Position numbers and translations under genes: made by a program | In this document: positions 27,872-36,860 of the stretch, piece after piece | Numbering within the stretch: position 1 is the first letter of the stretch | Layout of the letters: each line of letters starts with the position of its first letter | Notes under the pieces: model-generated | What the model saw: the letters and a program-made list of their open reading frames with translations, nothing else | What the model was told of the DNA's origin: nothing | Database searches by the model: none | Source of the DNA: Cellvibrionales bacterium UBA4495 | Lineage (GTDB): Bacteria; Pseudomonadota; Gammaproteobacteria; Pseudomonadales; Porticoccaceae | Direction: 5' to 3' | Length of the DNA stretch: 64,000 bases | Assembly: GCA_002388905.1 (NCBI GenBank) | Contig: DGNJ01000075.1 | Location: 5,685-69,684, forward strand

Positions 27872-28618
27872 ATGAAGTTCAGGGATAAAATCATAGTTGT
27901 AACCGGCGCAGGCAGCGGTTTGGGGCAAGCTGTGGCTGTAGGCATTGCCCGTGAAGGTGGGTCGGTTTTGCTGGTCGACATCAATGAAGAAGGTCTGCTT
28001 GCCACCGAACGCGCCATCGCTGACTCGGGTGGACAGGCAAAAATAATGACCATTGATCTGTCGACGCGCGAAGCGTGCCAGGCTGTTGTCGACGCGGCGA
28101 TATCCCAATGGTCCAGGCTGGATGTTCTGTGCAATATAGCCGGCGTCGTGCGCATGTCCGAAGTTTCCAAGGTGACGGAAAAGGACTGGCAGTCGCTGGT
28201 TTCCACCAACATGGCGGCGCCTTTCTGGCTGTCGCAAGCGGCTATTCCTCATCTGCTCGAAACGTCGGGCAATATCGTCAACTGCCTCTCGCAATCGGCC
28301 CATAAAGGGGCTGCCTATGTGGTTCCCTACAGCATGACGAAGGCCGCTGTACTGATGATGACAAAATCAATGGCCATGGAATTTATCAACGAGCCTATAC
28401 GGATCAATGCTGTCTCGCCGGGGTCAATGGAAACCGGGATGAGCAGTTTACAGCTACCCGAAGGTATGGATTTGAGCCTGTTGGCCCGTTATTCGGGTTT
28501 GCGCGGCCCGGCCGACCCTGCGGATGTGGCATCGGTGGTCCTGTTCCTTGCCTCGGAAGAAGCCCGTGTTGTGCATGGCGCAATATTTTGTGCCGATGAC
28601 GGAACGACCGCAGATTGA
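27872..28618 (+). CDS. SDR-family dehydrogenase
   Basis: A 248-residue classical SDR: TGAGSGLG cofactor motif, VLLVDIN with an NAD-favouring Asp, NIAG replacing NNAG, catalytic Tyr-Lys in YSMTK, and a C-terminal CADDGTTAD. The start at 27872 (MKFRDK) is behind GGTATAAG with no strong ribosome-binding site. It is directly upstream of a P450 (63-base gap) and under the TetR operators, so it probably oxidises that P450's hydroxylated product. Confidence 0.87.
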   Translation: MKFRDKIIVVTGAGSGLGQAVAVGIAREGGSVLLVDINEEGLLATERAIADSGGQAKIMTIDLSTREACQAVVDAAISQWSRLDVLCNIAGVVRMSEVSKVTEKDWQSLVSTNMAAPFWLSQAAIPHLLETSGNIVNCLSQSAHKGAAYVVPYSMTKAAVLMMTKSMAMEFINEPIRINAVSPGSMETGMSSLQLPEGMDLSLLARYSGLRGPADPADVASVVLFLASEEARVVHGAIFCADDGTTAD

Positions 28619-28681
28619 CGCGGCGTCACACTTTATATGGATTCAATACCGACTTAAGTCGAATTCTGGAGGAGATGGAAA

Positions 28682-29926
28682 ATGCCAAACGAAGAAAACA
28701 GTGTTGTTTCCCCTGACCATACCCCGCCGACGGTTATCCCCGACCACGTTCCTCCGGAACTGGTTAAGCCTTACCCCTTGCTTGTCGGTGAAACAACCTA
28801 TGAAGACCCTTTCAAAACTATCATACCAAAGATGCATGCGCAGACTCCGGTACTATACGGTCCCCATGCGTGGTTGGGAATGGAGAATGCCTGGGTGTTC
28901 TGTCGAGAGAAGGATGTTCGAGCCATTTTTATGGATACCGAACATTTTACCAGCGAGGGGTTCAGCCCTTTTGCGAAGTTAATAGGAGAGAACTGGGCGG
29001 TATTGCCCGTGGAAGCGGACCCGCCCATGCACCGGGGCTTTCGCAATGTATTGGCGCCGGAATTAACGCCAGCTAAAGTCGCCGCGTTGGAAAACCAGAT
29101 GAGAAGTGCCGCCCGTTTCTATATCGAGGAGTTCAAGTCAGATGGTGGTTGCGACGTGATGGAGGATTTTGCGGCGCGCTTCCCGGTCAGTGTCTTTCTG
29201 AATCTGTTCGGTCTGCCCCTGGAAGAAGTCGACCAGTTCATGGCTTGGGAGTTTGATTTACTTCACAGCTCCGATATGACTTCGATTGCGGGCACGATGA
29301 AAGCCGTTAAAACACGGCTTCTGGACGAGATGCGGGTGCGGAAGGAAAAGCCAGGCAACGACCTCATTTCGCATATTGTCCATGCGGAGCACCAAGGGAG
29401 GCTGCTCACGGAAGATGAAGCCTTCGGCATTTGTTTCAACCTGTACCTCGGCGGACTGGACACCGTCACAACCAATATCGCCTGGCAATTGCGGCATTTG
29501 GCGAATGACATTGAATTGCAGGAATCGTTGAGAGCCGATGAATCGTTGATACCGGTCGCTGTAGAGGAAATGCTGCGCGCCTATGCATCCGTCGCCATAT
29601 CCAGGACGTGCATTAAGCGAGTCGAGGTAGGCGGCGTTACATTGATGCCCGGTGACCGGGTGATGCTCTCGACATCGCTGGCCAGTAACGACCCCGTCGC
29701 CTATCCGGACCCCACTGAAATCAAGCTCGACCGGGCACAGCGTCACTTGAGTTTTGGCACCGGCATCCATAACTGCGTCGGCGTGCGCCTGGCTCGCCGG
29801 GAACTGGTGATTGCCCTTGAGGAATTCCTGCGGGCGATACCTACTTTCAAGCTTGCGCCGGACGCCAAAATACTGACTCATCTGGGTAACGTGATGTATC
29901 AGGAATGCGTGCCGATCGTCTGGTAG
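28682..29926 (+). CDS. Cytochrome P450, terpene-hydroxylase-like (CYP101/CYP111/CYP176 flavour)
   Basis: A 414-residue class I bacterial P450 with a complete motif set: I-helix GGLDTVT (D260, T261), ExxR in EEMLR (296-299) and haem-ligand loop FGTGIHNCVG (C365). The N-terminal region PELVKPYPL and the late HLSFGTG resemble camphor-, linalool- and cineole-oxidising P450s, so a terpenoid substrate is a reasonable guess, not a result. GGAGATGG precedes the ATG. The needed ferredoxin and reductase are not in the window. Confidence 0.93.
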   Translation: MPNEENSVVSPDHTPPTVIPDHVPPELVKPYPLLVGETTYEDPFKTIIPKMHAQTPVLYGPHAWLGMENAWVFCREKDVRAIFMDTEHFTSEGFSPFAKLIGENWAVLPVEADPPMHRGFRNVLAPELTPAKVAALENQMRSAARFYIEEFKSDGGCDVMEDFAARFPVSVFLNLFGLPLEEVDQFMAWEFDLLHSSDMTSIAGTMKAVKTRLLDEMRVRKEKPGNDLISHIVHAEHQGRLLTEDEAFGICFNLYLGGLDTVTTNIAWQLRHLANDIELQESLRADESLIPVAVEEMLRAYASVAISRTCIKRVEVGGVTLMPGDRVMLSTSLASNDPVAYPDPTEIKLDRAQRHLSFGTGIHNCVGVRLARRELVIALEEFLRAIPTFKLAPDAKILTHLGNVMYQECVPIVW

Positions 29927-30687
29927 ATGACGCCTTTGAAAGTATCTGTGGTGTCTATTTTTTATTAAATTGAAATAAGGCACCTCTATAAGCGATCTAG
30001 GCTTTCTGATTGGGCGTCAACTTGTAGTCGGTGGTATCGATGGAGCCGTGTTTGTGACAGGCCGTTATTAACGGGCGGGCCACTATGGCGAGGTTCAGAG
30101 CCACAGTGATCTGGTCCCGGTGAGGCGGGAATTCCGCTGAACTTTCTTGCCGTAGTAAGCTAGAAAAGGCGGAAAGGGGTTCCGCCGGGCCAGTGTTGGC
30201 GGTGGCGTACTGATTGGCATGGGTTATGCCTTTCCTGGAGGAGTCGCTGAATATGCGTTTGAGAGGATATCTCGCCGTCATCTTCGGCCGGTACTAAAAA
30301 AGGTTCGGGTTTGGAGAGCGGCAGCGGTGGCATGGAATGGTACTGACGATGCTGCACGTCTGATGTGGGCCACCGCCTTTCACGCCCACGTTGTTATCCC
30401 GCACTATCTGGATGGCTGCTGGCTTAAGCGTCAAAGGTCGCGCGGCTGGGTGCCGGTGTCCGCGACTGAGCGGTTACGCTTACTGGCCCATATGAGGAAT
30501 CACTAACAAACAGGGCGGACGGATTGTTTTTGTGCTCATCGCTTGATAGTATTCCCGCTAGCAGGTAGGCCCGACCACTGGTGAAATGGCTTGCCAGGTG
30601 GTTGTTCGCAAACCCGGAAGACTCAGCGGCACGCCGGATGTTCGGTGTCGTTGGATGGGAAGCTGACAAAATAGGTAGCAAAAACAT
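29927..30687. other. 761-bp region without a supported gene
   Basis: Two ORFs of about 95 codons (29997-30281 minus; 30219-30506 plus) overlap on opposite strands. Neither shows a family I know and neither has a good ribosome-binding site. The stretch could be decayed coding DNA at a recombination junction; no insertion-sequence ends were recognised. Confidence 0.4.
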
Positions 30688-31455
30688 ATGACTAAGCGCG
30701 TTGCTCTCGTCACGGGCGGTACCAGCGGTATCGGAGAAGCTGTTGTTCGAAAAATGTGTGAACAGGATATCGACGTGGTCTATACGGGTAGCAATACCGA
30801 GGCCGCAGAACGGATTTCCGCTTCCACGGGAGCCCAATTTGTAAAGCACGATGTCAGGGATGAAGATGGATGGCAGCAGGTCGTCGCCACCGTCAGGAAG
30901 AAAGGCCGTCTCGATATTGTTTTTGCCAATGCCGGCGTCAATTCGGGGGACGCGGATATCGAGAATATCTCGGTGTCGGACTGGCGCAATGTTCTCGATA
31001 TCAACTGCACGGGGGCCATGCTGACGTGTAAGAACGCCATCGCCGTGATGAAGGACAACCCCAAGGATGTAACCGGCTCGATTATCGTCAATTCTTCGGT
31101 CGTGGGCCTTTTCGGCCTGCCGGATGATGTGGCCTATACCACCAGCAAGGGTGCGGTGGGTTCGCTGACAAAGTCGGTTGCGGTTTATTGCGCACGGCAA
31201 CAGTACAACATTCGTTGTAACAGCATCCATCCCGGTATCGTGGAAACACCTAACATCCTCAACGCCATGCAAGAGTCCGGTGATGTGGAGGCTGCCCGTC
31301 AGTTTCTCGAAAGCGCGTCTCCCCTGCGCAGGCTTGGCAAAGCCGAGGAAATTGCGGACCTGGTTCTATACCTTGCGTCCGATAGCTCAAGCTTTATCAC
31401 CGGCGCCCAAATTGTAATCGACGGTGGTGCAACGGCGGGTTTTTCCGGCGTATAA
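30688..31455 (+). CDS. SDR-family dehydrogenase
   Basis: A 255-residue SDR with TGGTSGIG (residues 9-16), the active-site Ser in IVNSSVVG, Tyr-Lys in YTTSK and the end region IVIDGGATAGF. ANAG replaces NNAG. The substrate loop includes SIHPGIVETPN. The ATG at 30688 follows AGGTAG. It is a single gene; a strong promoter begins about 70 bases after its stop for a separate short transcript. Confidence 0.88.
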   Translation: MTKRVALVTGGTSGIGEAVVRKMCEQDIDVVYTGSNTEAAERISASTGAQFVKHDVRDEDGWQQVVATVRKKGRLDIVFANAGVNSGDADIENISVSDWRNVLDINCTGAMLTCKNAIAVMKDNPKDVTGSIIVNSSVVGLFGLPDDVAYTTSKGAVGSLTKSVAVYCARQQYNIRCNSIHPGIVETPNILNAMQESGDVEAARQFLESASPLRRLGKAEEIADLVLYLASDSSSFITGAQIVIDGGATAGFSGV

Positions 31456-31523
31456 GCGGGCAAATGCGTACATCATTGACGTCTTGGCTGTGAACGAGAG
31501 CGGCAGCTCTAATAAAAACATGC

Positions 31524-31552
31524 TTGACTGATTTTTTAAGATGTTGTATCTT
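31524..31552 (+). promoter_or_regulatory. Strong sigma-70 promoter of a short transcript
   Basis: TTGACT (31524-31529), a 17-bp spacer, then TATCTT (31547-31552). No start codon with a ribosome-binding site lies before the terminator at 31645. Confidence 0.7.
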
Positions 31553-31558
31553 GTCTTT

Positions 31559-31669
31559 GTGCTCCACGCTATTGTGCCTGTTAACAGGTGAATTGCAGGG
31601 AGTGCCCTTTAAGTGTTCATAGCCTTTACATCCTGGGATTATGGGCCGCCTGCGGGCGGCTCTTTTTTC
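31559..31669 (+). ncRNA. Candidate small RNA of about 110 nt
   Basis: A promoter at 31524-31552 and a rho-independent terminator at 31645-31669 bracket a region with no ORF. Inside are a perfect inverted repeat CCTG-TTAA-CAGG (31577-31588) and a short AGGG-AGTG-CCCT hairpin, so three stem-loops in all. I do not recognise a known RNA family. The start is predicted from the -10 position. Confidence 0.55.
31645..31669 (+). terminator. Rho-independent terminator
   Basis: Stem GCCGCC/GGCGGC with a TGCG loop (31645-31660) followed by TCTTTTTTC. It ends the predicted small RNA and insulates the acyl-CoA synthetase gene. Confidence 0.85.
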
Positions 31670-31771
31670 TTTGCGGTGGTATCCTGGGGTCTTTACGCAC
31701 TAATCGGCCTGCAGATGTTGTGAATAGGCCCTGAAACCTGGATGTCGCTTTGAGGCCGGTGGGGGTAAGCG

Positions 31772-33382
31772 ATGCAGACTCGAACTGAATACAAGAACCA
31801 GTACCGTAACCTGACCGTGGCCGACATGGCCCTGGCGAAAGCGCAGGAAAAGCCCGACGACGTTGCCATATTCCTGGAAGACGGCCAGCACATTACCTTT
31901 GGCGATATTGTCGACGAAGGCTCGCGGCTGGCTGTCGCGCTGACAGAGCTCGGCCTCAGGGCGCGGGACGTGGTGAGCTTTCAACTCCCCAATTGGCGGG
32001 AAGCCGTTGCCCTTGATATCGCCTGCTCGCTCCTTGACCTGGTTATCAACCCCATCATTCCCATTTACCGGGACCGGGAGCTGACCTTCATCCTGAAGGA
32101 TGCGGCGACAAAGGCACTGTTCATTCCCCATCTATTCAGGAAGTTCGATTATCCGGAGATGATTCGCCGGCTTCGCCCAGAACTGCCCGATCTCGGTCAG
32201 GTCATCGTCGTTGGCGGTGATAAGCCTCCAGCCGATATGCTCTCCTACGGGCAATTGGTGAGGGATGCGGATCCGTCGACCCTGAAAAGAGGGCGGGTTG
32301 ATCCCGATCGCACCAAAATTGTTATGTACACCTCTGGCACTACCGGACGGGCCAAGGCTGTCCTGCACAGCCACAACACCTTGACCCGCGCCCTGGACAA
32401 CGGCTGTGAAGCCTGGGAGCTGGGAAAGGACGACATTATGTTGATGCCCTCGCCGGTAACCCACATCACCGGGTTTGCCAATGGCATTGAGCTACCCTTT
32501 TTTTCCGAAGCCAAAGCCGCTTTTATGGAGCGCTGGGAAGTGAGCCAGGCCATGGACTACATTTCCCGAATTGGCGCCACGGCCTGCATCAGCGCGACGC
32601 CGTTTCTTCAGGAATTGGTTCAGTGCGCCGGGGATCGTGGTGAATCTCTCCCAACTCTGCGCCTGTTTGCCTGTGGCGGTGCCTCGGTGCCCCCGTCCCT
32701 GATTCGCGCCACTCACAGGACGCTTGAAAACTGTCGCGCGTTTCGTGTGTATGGAAGCACCGAGGCCCCCCTGGTGACAGTGGGGTTCCAGAAACCGGAA
32801 GAGGAAGCCCTGGCGGCCGAGACCGATGGCCGTTTTTATAACTGGGATGTGCAGGTCCAGGACGATGAAGGCAATTTTCTCCCGCTTGGCCGGGACGGAG
32901 AAATCGTGGTGCGGGGTGGCGCACTGATGCTGGGCTATGGCGACAGTGAGCAGACTCGCGAGGCCTTCACCGCGAACGGCTATTTCCAGACCGGCGATAT
33001 CGGCCATCTGACGCCGGAAGATGCACTTGTCATCACCGACCGCAAAAAGGACATTATTATCCGGGGTGGCGAGAACCTGAGCGCCAGGGAAATCGAGGAT
33101 GTTCTCTATGCTCATCCGGATATCCAGGAAGCGGCTGTCGTGGCAATGCCGCACGAGCGCCTGGGTGAGGGAGTATGCGCCTGGCTTGTTCTGCGCTCCG
33201 GGGCAGCCGGTCTTGACCTGGCTAGTCTCAAGCCGTATCTGTCCGAAAGTGGCCTGGCCAGGCAGAAGTGGCCGGAGCGGCTCGAGGTGACGGACGAGCT
33301 GCCCAAGACGGCATCGGGCAAGGTTCGCAAGGATCAGCTCAGGAAGCGGATCCGTGAACAAGTTACCGGTCAGTCAAGCTAA
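31772..33382 (+). CDS. AMP-forming acyl-CoA synthetase/ligase
   Basis: A 536-residue ANL-superfamily enzyme that activates a carboxylic acid with ATP and CoA. The P-loop-like motif MYTSGTTGRAKAVLHSH, the A5 region VYGSTEAPL, the A7 motif GYFQTGDIG, hinge DRKKDIIIRGGENLSAREIE and the C-terminal catalytic Lys region PKTASGKVRK are complete. It resembles cyclohexanecarboxylate/steroid-acid type ligases more than acetyl-CoA synthetase. A purine-rich GGTGGGGGTAAG precedes the ATG. It begins a plus-strand run with ThuA-like, two acyl-CoA dehydrogenases and an SDR, so it probably supplies their CoA ester. Confidence 0.93.
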   Translation: MQTRTEYKNQYRNLTVADMALAKAQEKPDDVAIFLEDGQHITFGDIVDEGSRLAVALTELGLRARDVVSFQLPNWREAVALDIACSLLDLVINPIIPIYRDRELTFILKDAATKALFIPHLFRKFDYPEMIRRLRPELPDLGQVIVVGGDKPPADMLSYGQLVRDADPSTLKRGRVDPDRTKIVMYTSGTTGRAKAVLHSHNTLTRALDNGCEAWELGKDDIMLMPSPVTHITGFANGIELPFFSEAKAAFMERWEVSQAMDYISRIGATACISATPFLQELVQCAGDRGESLPTLRLFACGGASVPPSLIRATHRTLENCRAFRVYGSTEAPLVTVGFQKPEEEALAAETDGRFYNWDVQVQDDEGNFLPLGRDGEIVVRGGALMLGYGDSEQTREAFTANGYFQTGDIGHLTPEDALVITDRKKDIIIRGGENLSAREIEDVLYAHPDIQEAAVVAMPHERLGEGVCAWLVLRSGAAGLDLASLKPYLSESGLARQKWPERLEVTDELPKTASGKVRKDQLRKRIREQVTGQSS

Positions 33383-33441
33383 CCGTTCCCGGAACGGTGT
33401 ATCCCGGCGGACCGAAACAGTGAACAGCCAGAGAGCTTGCC

Positions 33442-34275
33442 TTGTCGATTATCGATTACCATGGCGATAAGAACATTCTGGTTTCGGTTAAGGGCCACCC
33501 TTATCCGAGGGATGCCTTTTTTGAGGTGTTTGAATCCATGGCAGGTATTGCCTATACCGCCGTGGAGCAGCCCGCCAGCCAGGTGTTTTTCCGCCCGGAC
33601 CTGGCCCGGGACTACGATGCCTTTGTGCTTTACGATATGCCGGGAATCGATTTCAGCCGGCAGCCCCCCGATCTGGTAGCGCCCCCTGAGTCCTTCAAGG
33701 CGGATTTTCTGCGCTTGCTCGATCTGGGGCATGGATTTGTATTCCTGCATCACGCCATTGCCGCCTGGCCGGAGTGGCCGGAATATGCAGAGATCGTCGG
33801 TGGCCGGTTTCTCTATCTGCCCGGAACAGTCCGCAACAAGCCCTGCCTGGATTCCGGATACCGGCATGCCGTGCCATACCAGGCCAGAGTATTGCGCGGG
33901 CATCCCGTCACCGTTGGCGTCGATACATCGTTTCCCGTGACCGATGAACTTTATCTCTACGAGGTATTCGAAGACGAGGTCATACCGCTACTGTCAAGTG
34001 ATTACGACTTTGATCGGGACCATTTCTTCTCGGCCCGGCAGGCGGTGATGGGGAACCTGTACAGCAATGCCGGCTGGGATCATCCCCAGGGAAGTTCCTG
34101 CATCGGTTGGGTCAAGCACTATGGCAACAGCCCTGTGGTATACCTGCAGATGGGCGATGGCGTGGATGCCTATGAGAACCCCCATTTTCGTCGCCTGTTG
34201 AGCAACGCCATCCACTGGGTAGCCAGTGACGATGGCCGGCGATGGGCAAGAGAGCGCAATCGGGAAGGCAGTTGA
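33442..34275 (+). CDS. ThuA-domain protein
   Basis: A 277-residue protein with the ThuA (trehalose-utilisation, class I glutamine-amidotransferase-like) fold: YDAFVLYDMPGIDF, GHGFVFLHHAIAAWPEW, EIVGGRF, HPVTVGVDTSFPVTDELY, VVYLQMGDG, and FRRLLSNAIHWV at the end. Biochemical function of ThuA proteins is poorly known; several occur in sugar- or steroid-catabolic clusters. It starts with TTG at 33442 behind GAGAG; no internal ATG gives a full domain. It is between the ligase and acyl-CoA dehydrogenase genes. Confidence 0.8.
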   Translation: MSIIDYHGDKNILVSVKGHPYPRDAFFEVFESMAGIAYTAVEQPASQVFFRPDLARDYDAFVLYDMPGIDFSRQPPDLVAPPESFKADFLRLLDLGHGFVFLHHAIAAWPEWPEYAEIVGGRFLYLPGTVRNKPCLDSGYRHAVPYQARVLRGHPVTVGVDTSFPVTDELYLYEVFEDEVIPLLSSDYDFDRDHFFSARQAVMGNLYSNAGWDHPQGSSCIGWVKHYGNSPVVYLQMGDGVDAYENPHFRRLLSNAIHWVASDDGRRWARERNREGS

Positions 34276-34449
34276 GCGACCTGTTGCATGGCCTGTAACC
34301 AATCATCGGGAGGACATTGCAATATTGACGGGTCGACTTTAAAATAAACAGTCGTGCCTGTTTTGTTGTGTGTCTGGAGTGCGCTGGAGTGTGTCCCCGT
34401 CCTCTTTGCACAAGCAGGTAATGACCGAAAACATTCCGAGGCCATCTGA

Positions 34450-35637
34450 ATGGAAGAGCAAGAATTTCGAGACGAGGTCCGTCGATTCCTGGAAGACTCA
34501 CTGACACCGGAATTGAAGCGTGCGGGTCAGTTGATGACCAGCGTCTTTGCCGATTTCGACGCCACCATGGAGTGGCACCGGATTCTCTACGAAAAGGGCT
34601 GGGTCGCGCCGGACTGGCCGAAAGAATACGGCGGACCGGGTTGGAATATTACCCAGCGTTATGTCTTTCAGGAAGAATGCAAGCTTGCCAATGCACCAGC
34701 GTTGCTGCCAATGGGCTTGCAGATGCTGGGACCGATGCTGATCGGCTATGGCACCGAGGAACAGAAAAACTATTACCTGCCCAGGATACTCTCCGGCGAG
34801 GACGTCTGGTGTCAGGGTTACTCGGAACCGGGAGCCGGGTCCGATCTTGCCTCCCTGAGTACCAGCGCCGTTCGTGATGGCGATGATTACCTGGTTAACG
34901 GCTCCAAGATCTGGACCAGTTACGCACAGCATTCAAACCGAATTTTCTGCCTGGTGAGAACGTCGAAAGAAGGGCCTCCCCAGGCGGGCATCAGCTTCCT
35001 GCTTATCGACATGGACAGTCCCGGCATCAGGGTCGATCCCATCGTTGGCCTCGATGGCAGTGTCGAGCAGTGTCAGGTCTTCTTCGACAATGTCCGTGTC
35101 CCTGTCGCCAACCTGGTAGGCGAGGAAAACCAGGGCTGGAGTGTCGCCAAGTATCTGCTCGAATTCGAACGTGGGGGGCAGAATTTTACCGTCGACCACA
35201 AGAAACAGACGGCAAAACTGCACCGTCAGGCCCGAGCCGAACTGAATCCCGACGGCATTCCATGGATCGATGATCCGGTATTCCGCAATAAGATGGCCTC
35301 CGTGGAGGTGGATGCGCTGGCGCTCGAATACACCGAATTGCGCATCAAGGGGGCACTGGAAGCAGGTGCTAATCCCGGCGCGCTCTCCTCCCTGACCAAG
35401 GTAATGGGTACGGAAATCAGTCAGCGTTTCAATGAATTGAGCGTCGAAGTCATGGGCACCTTTATCACACCCTTTCAGCACGAGGCGCTACAACCGGATT
35501 TCGAGGGTGAAATCGTGGGCCCGAAGCACGGTCTCACCGTGATGGCCGAGTATATCAACAACCGTGCTTCTACAATTTATGGCGGAACAGCGGAAATCCA
35601 GCGCGATATCATTGCCAAGCGCGTCCTCGAGCTGTAA
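34450..35637 (+). CDS. Acyl-CoA dehydrogenase, large partner of a paired set
   Basis: A 395-residue FAD acyl-CoA dehydrogenase that forms a 2,3-double bond in a CoA ester. Features are the N-terminal helical domain, WCQGYSEPGAGSDLASL (FAD/substrate loop), VNGSKIWTSYAQHSNRIF, and the C-terminal IYGGTAEIQRDIIAKRVLEL. The position usually holding a catalytic Glu lies in the EFERG/QHEAL regions and cannot be assigned by eye. It is followed 19 bases later by a second, different acyl-CoA dehydrogenase, as in the alpha2beta2 enzymes of steroid side-chain degradation. Confidence 0.92.
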   Translation: MEEQEFRDEVRRFLEDSLTPELKRAGQLMTSVFADFDATMEWHRILYEKGWVAPDWPKEYGGPGWNITQRYVFQEECKLANAPALLPMGLQMLGPMLIGYGTEEQKNYYLPRILSGEDVWCQGYSEPGAGSDLASLSTSAVRDGDDYLVNGSKIWTSYAQHSNRIFCLVRTSKEGPPQAGISFLLIDMDSPGIRVDPIVGLDGSVEQCQVFFDNVRVPVANLVGEENQGWSVAKYLLEFERGGQNFTVDHKKQTAKLHRQARAELNPDGIPWIDDPVFRNKMASVEVDALALEYTELRIKGALEAGANPGALSSLTKVMGTEISQRFNELSVEVMGTFITPFQHEALQPDFEGEIVGPKHGLTVMAEYINNRASTIYGGTAEIQRDIIAKRVLEL

Positions 35638-35656
35638 CCAAAAGGTCAGATCAACA

Positions 35657-36790
35657 ATGCATATCGAATATACCGACGAACAAAACATGCTCCGGGACAG
35701 CGTCGATAAATATCTGCGCGACAATTACAGCTTTGAATCACGCCAGGCCGTGGCCAAGAGCGGCGAGGGATTCAGTGAGCAGCAGTGGCGCACCTTCGCG
35801 GAACTGGGCTGGCTGGCGATGACATTGCCCGAAGAGCACGGTGGTTTTGAAGGGGGCGCACTCGAAACCATGATTCTGTGCGAGGCTTTTGGTAAGCACC
35901 TGGTTCTGGAACCGTACATGGAAACCGTGGTGCTGACTGCCGGCCTTCTTCAAGAGGCCGGTCCGGATATTCATGAAAAATACCTGGCGGGAGTCGCTGA
36001 AGGGCGGGTTCAGGGAGCCCTGGCTGCACTGGAAGCCGGCCGGCAGTCTTCCCTCCGCCATGTCGAGACCCGGGCCGAATCCTGTGCGGAGGGTTTCAAA
36101 CTGTCCGGGAGCAAGTGCACGGTCTTCAATGGTCCCGCCGCGGATGTCTTTCTCGTGACCGCAAGAACCAGCGGCGATGCGTACAGCGCCGAGGGTATCA
36201 GCCTGTTCGCGGTGGATGCGGGGCTGCCGGGACTCAGTCGTCGGGATTACCCGACCTACGACGGCCGGCATGCCAGTGAATTGTGGCTGGATGGTGTCAC
36301 CGTGCCCGAGGGGGCTCTCGTTGGCGAACCGGGCAGGGGCTACCCCGTTCTGGAAAAAATAATCGATCGGGCACTTCTGGCCCTGAGCGCCGAGGCGGTG
36401 GGAGCGATGGACTCTCTGCTTGCGGCTACGGTGGAATATACCAAGCAGCGCAAGCAGTTCGGCAAACCCATTTCCCGTTTCCAGGTGTTGAGACACCGAA
36501 TGGCGGACATGTTCATGGAAATCGAACTAACACGCTCCCTGATGCTGGCAACCGCCTACAAACTGGACCAGAACGCCGATGACGCGTCGGCCCTGGTTTC
36601 GGCCCTCAAGGCCAAGGTCGGCAAGTCGGGTCCGTTTGTGGGGCAGAACGCCATTCAACTGCACGGTGGCATCGGCATGACCGAGGAACTCAGTGTCGGC
36701 CATTATTTCAAGCGAATCGCGGTGATAGAAAACCTGTTCAACAGTCGTGACTTTCATTTGCAACGATATATGCGCCTGACCTGTGAATAA
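35657..36790 (+). CDS. Acyl-CoA dehydrogenase, small partner of a paired set
   Basis: A 377-residue acyl-CoA dehydrogenase homologue: DEQNMLRDSVDKYL, GWLAMTLPEEHGG, then KQRKQFGKPISRFQVLRHRMADM, QLHGGIGMTEELSVGHYFKR. The middle FAD loop (usual GSD motif) is replaced by a divergent stretch (RQSSLRHVETRAE), as in the subunit of heteromeric acyl-CoA dehydrogenases that does not bind FAD in the same way. The start at 35657 (MHIEYTDEQN) avoids a longer frame that overlaps the previous gene. Together with 34450 it likely forms one enzyme. Confidence 0.9.
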   Translation: MHIEYTDEQNMLRDSVDKYLRDNYSFESRQAVAKSGEGFSEQQWRTFAELGWLAMTLPEEHGGFEGGALETMILCEAFGKHLVLEPYMETVVLTAGLLQEAGPDIHEKYLAGVAEGRVQGALAALEAGRQSSLRHVETRAESCAEGFKLSGSKCTVFNGPAADVFLVTARTSGDAYSAEGISLFAVDAGLPGLSRRDYPTYDGRHASELWLDGVTVPEGALVGEPGRGYPVLEKIIDRALLALSAEAVGAMDSLLAATVEYTKQRKQFGKPISRFQVLRHRMADMFMEIELTRSLMLATAYKLDQNADDASALVSALKAKVGKSGPFVGQNAIQLHGGIGMTEELSVGHYFKRIAVIENLFNSRDFHLQRYMRLTCE

Positions 36791-36860
36791 CGGCCAGGTG
36801 ATTTGAGCAGTCAACCCAGCCAGCGTGCTGAAACCAACGGTAAAACTCAGGAGTTAAAAA

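Noticed and set aside
29997-30506. Overlapping ORFs in the 29.9-30.7-kb gap as transposase remnants
   Set aside because: No DDE motif, inverted terminal repeats or target duplications could be seen.
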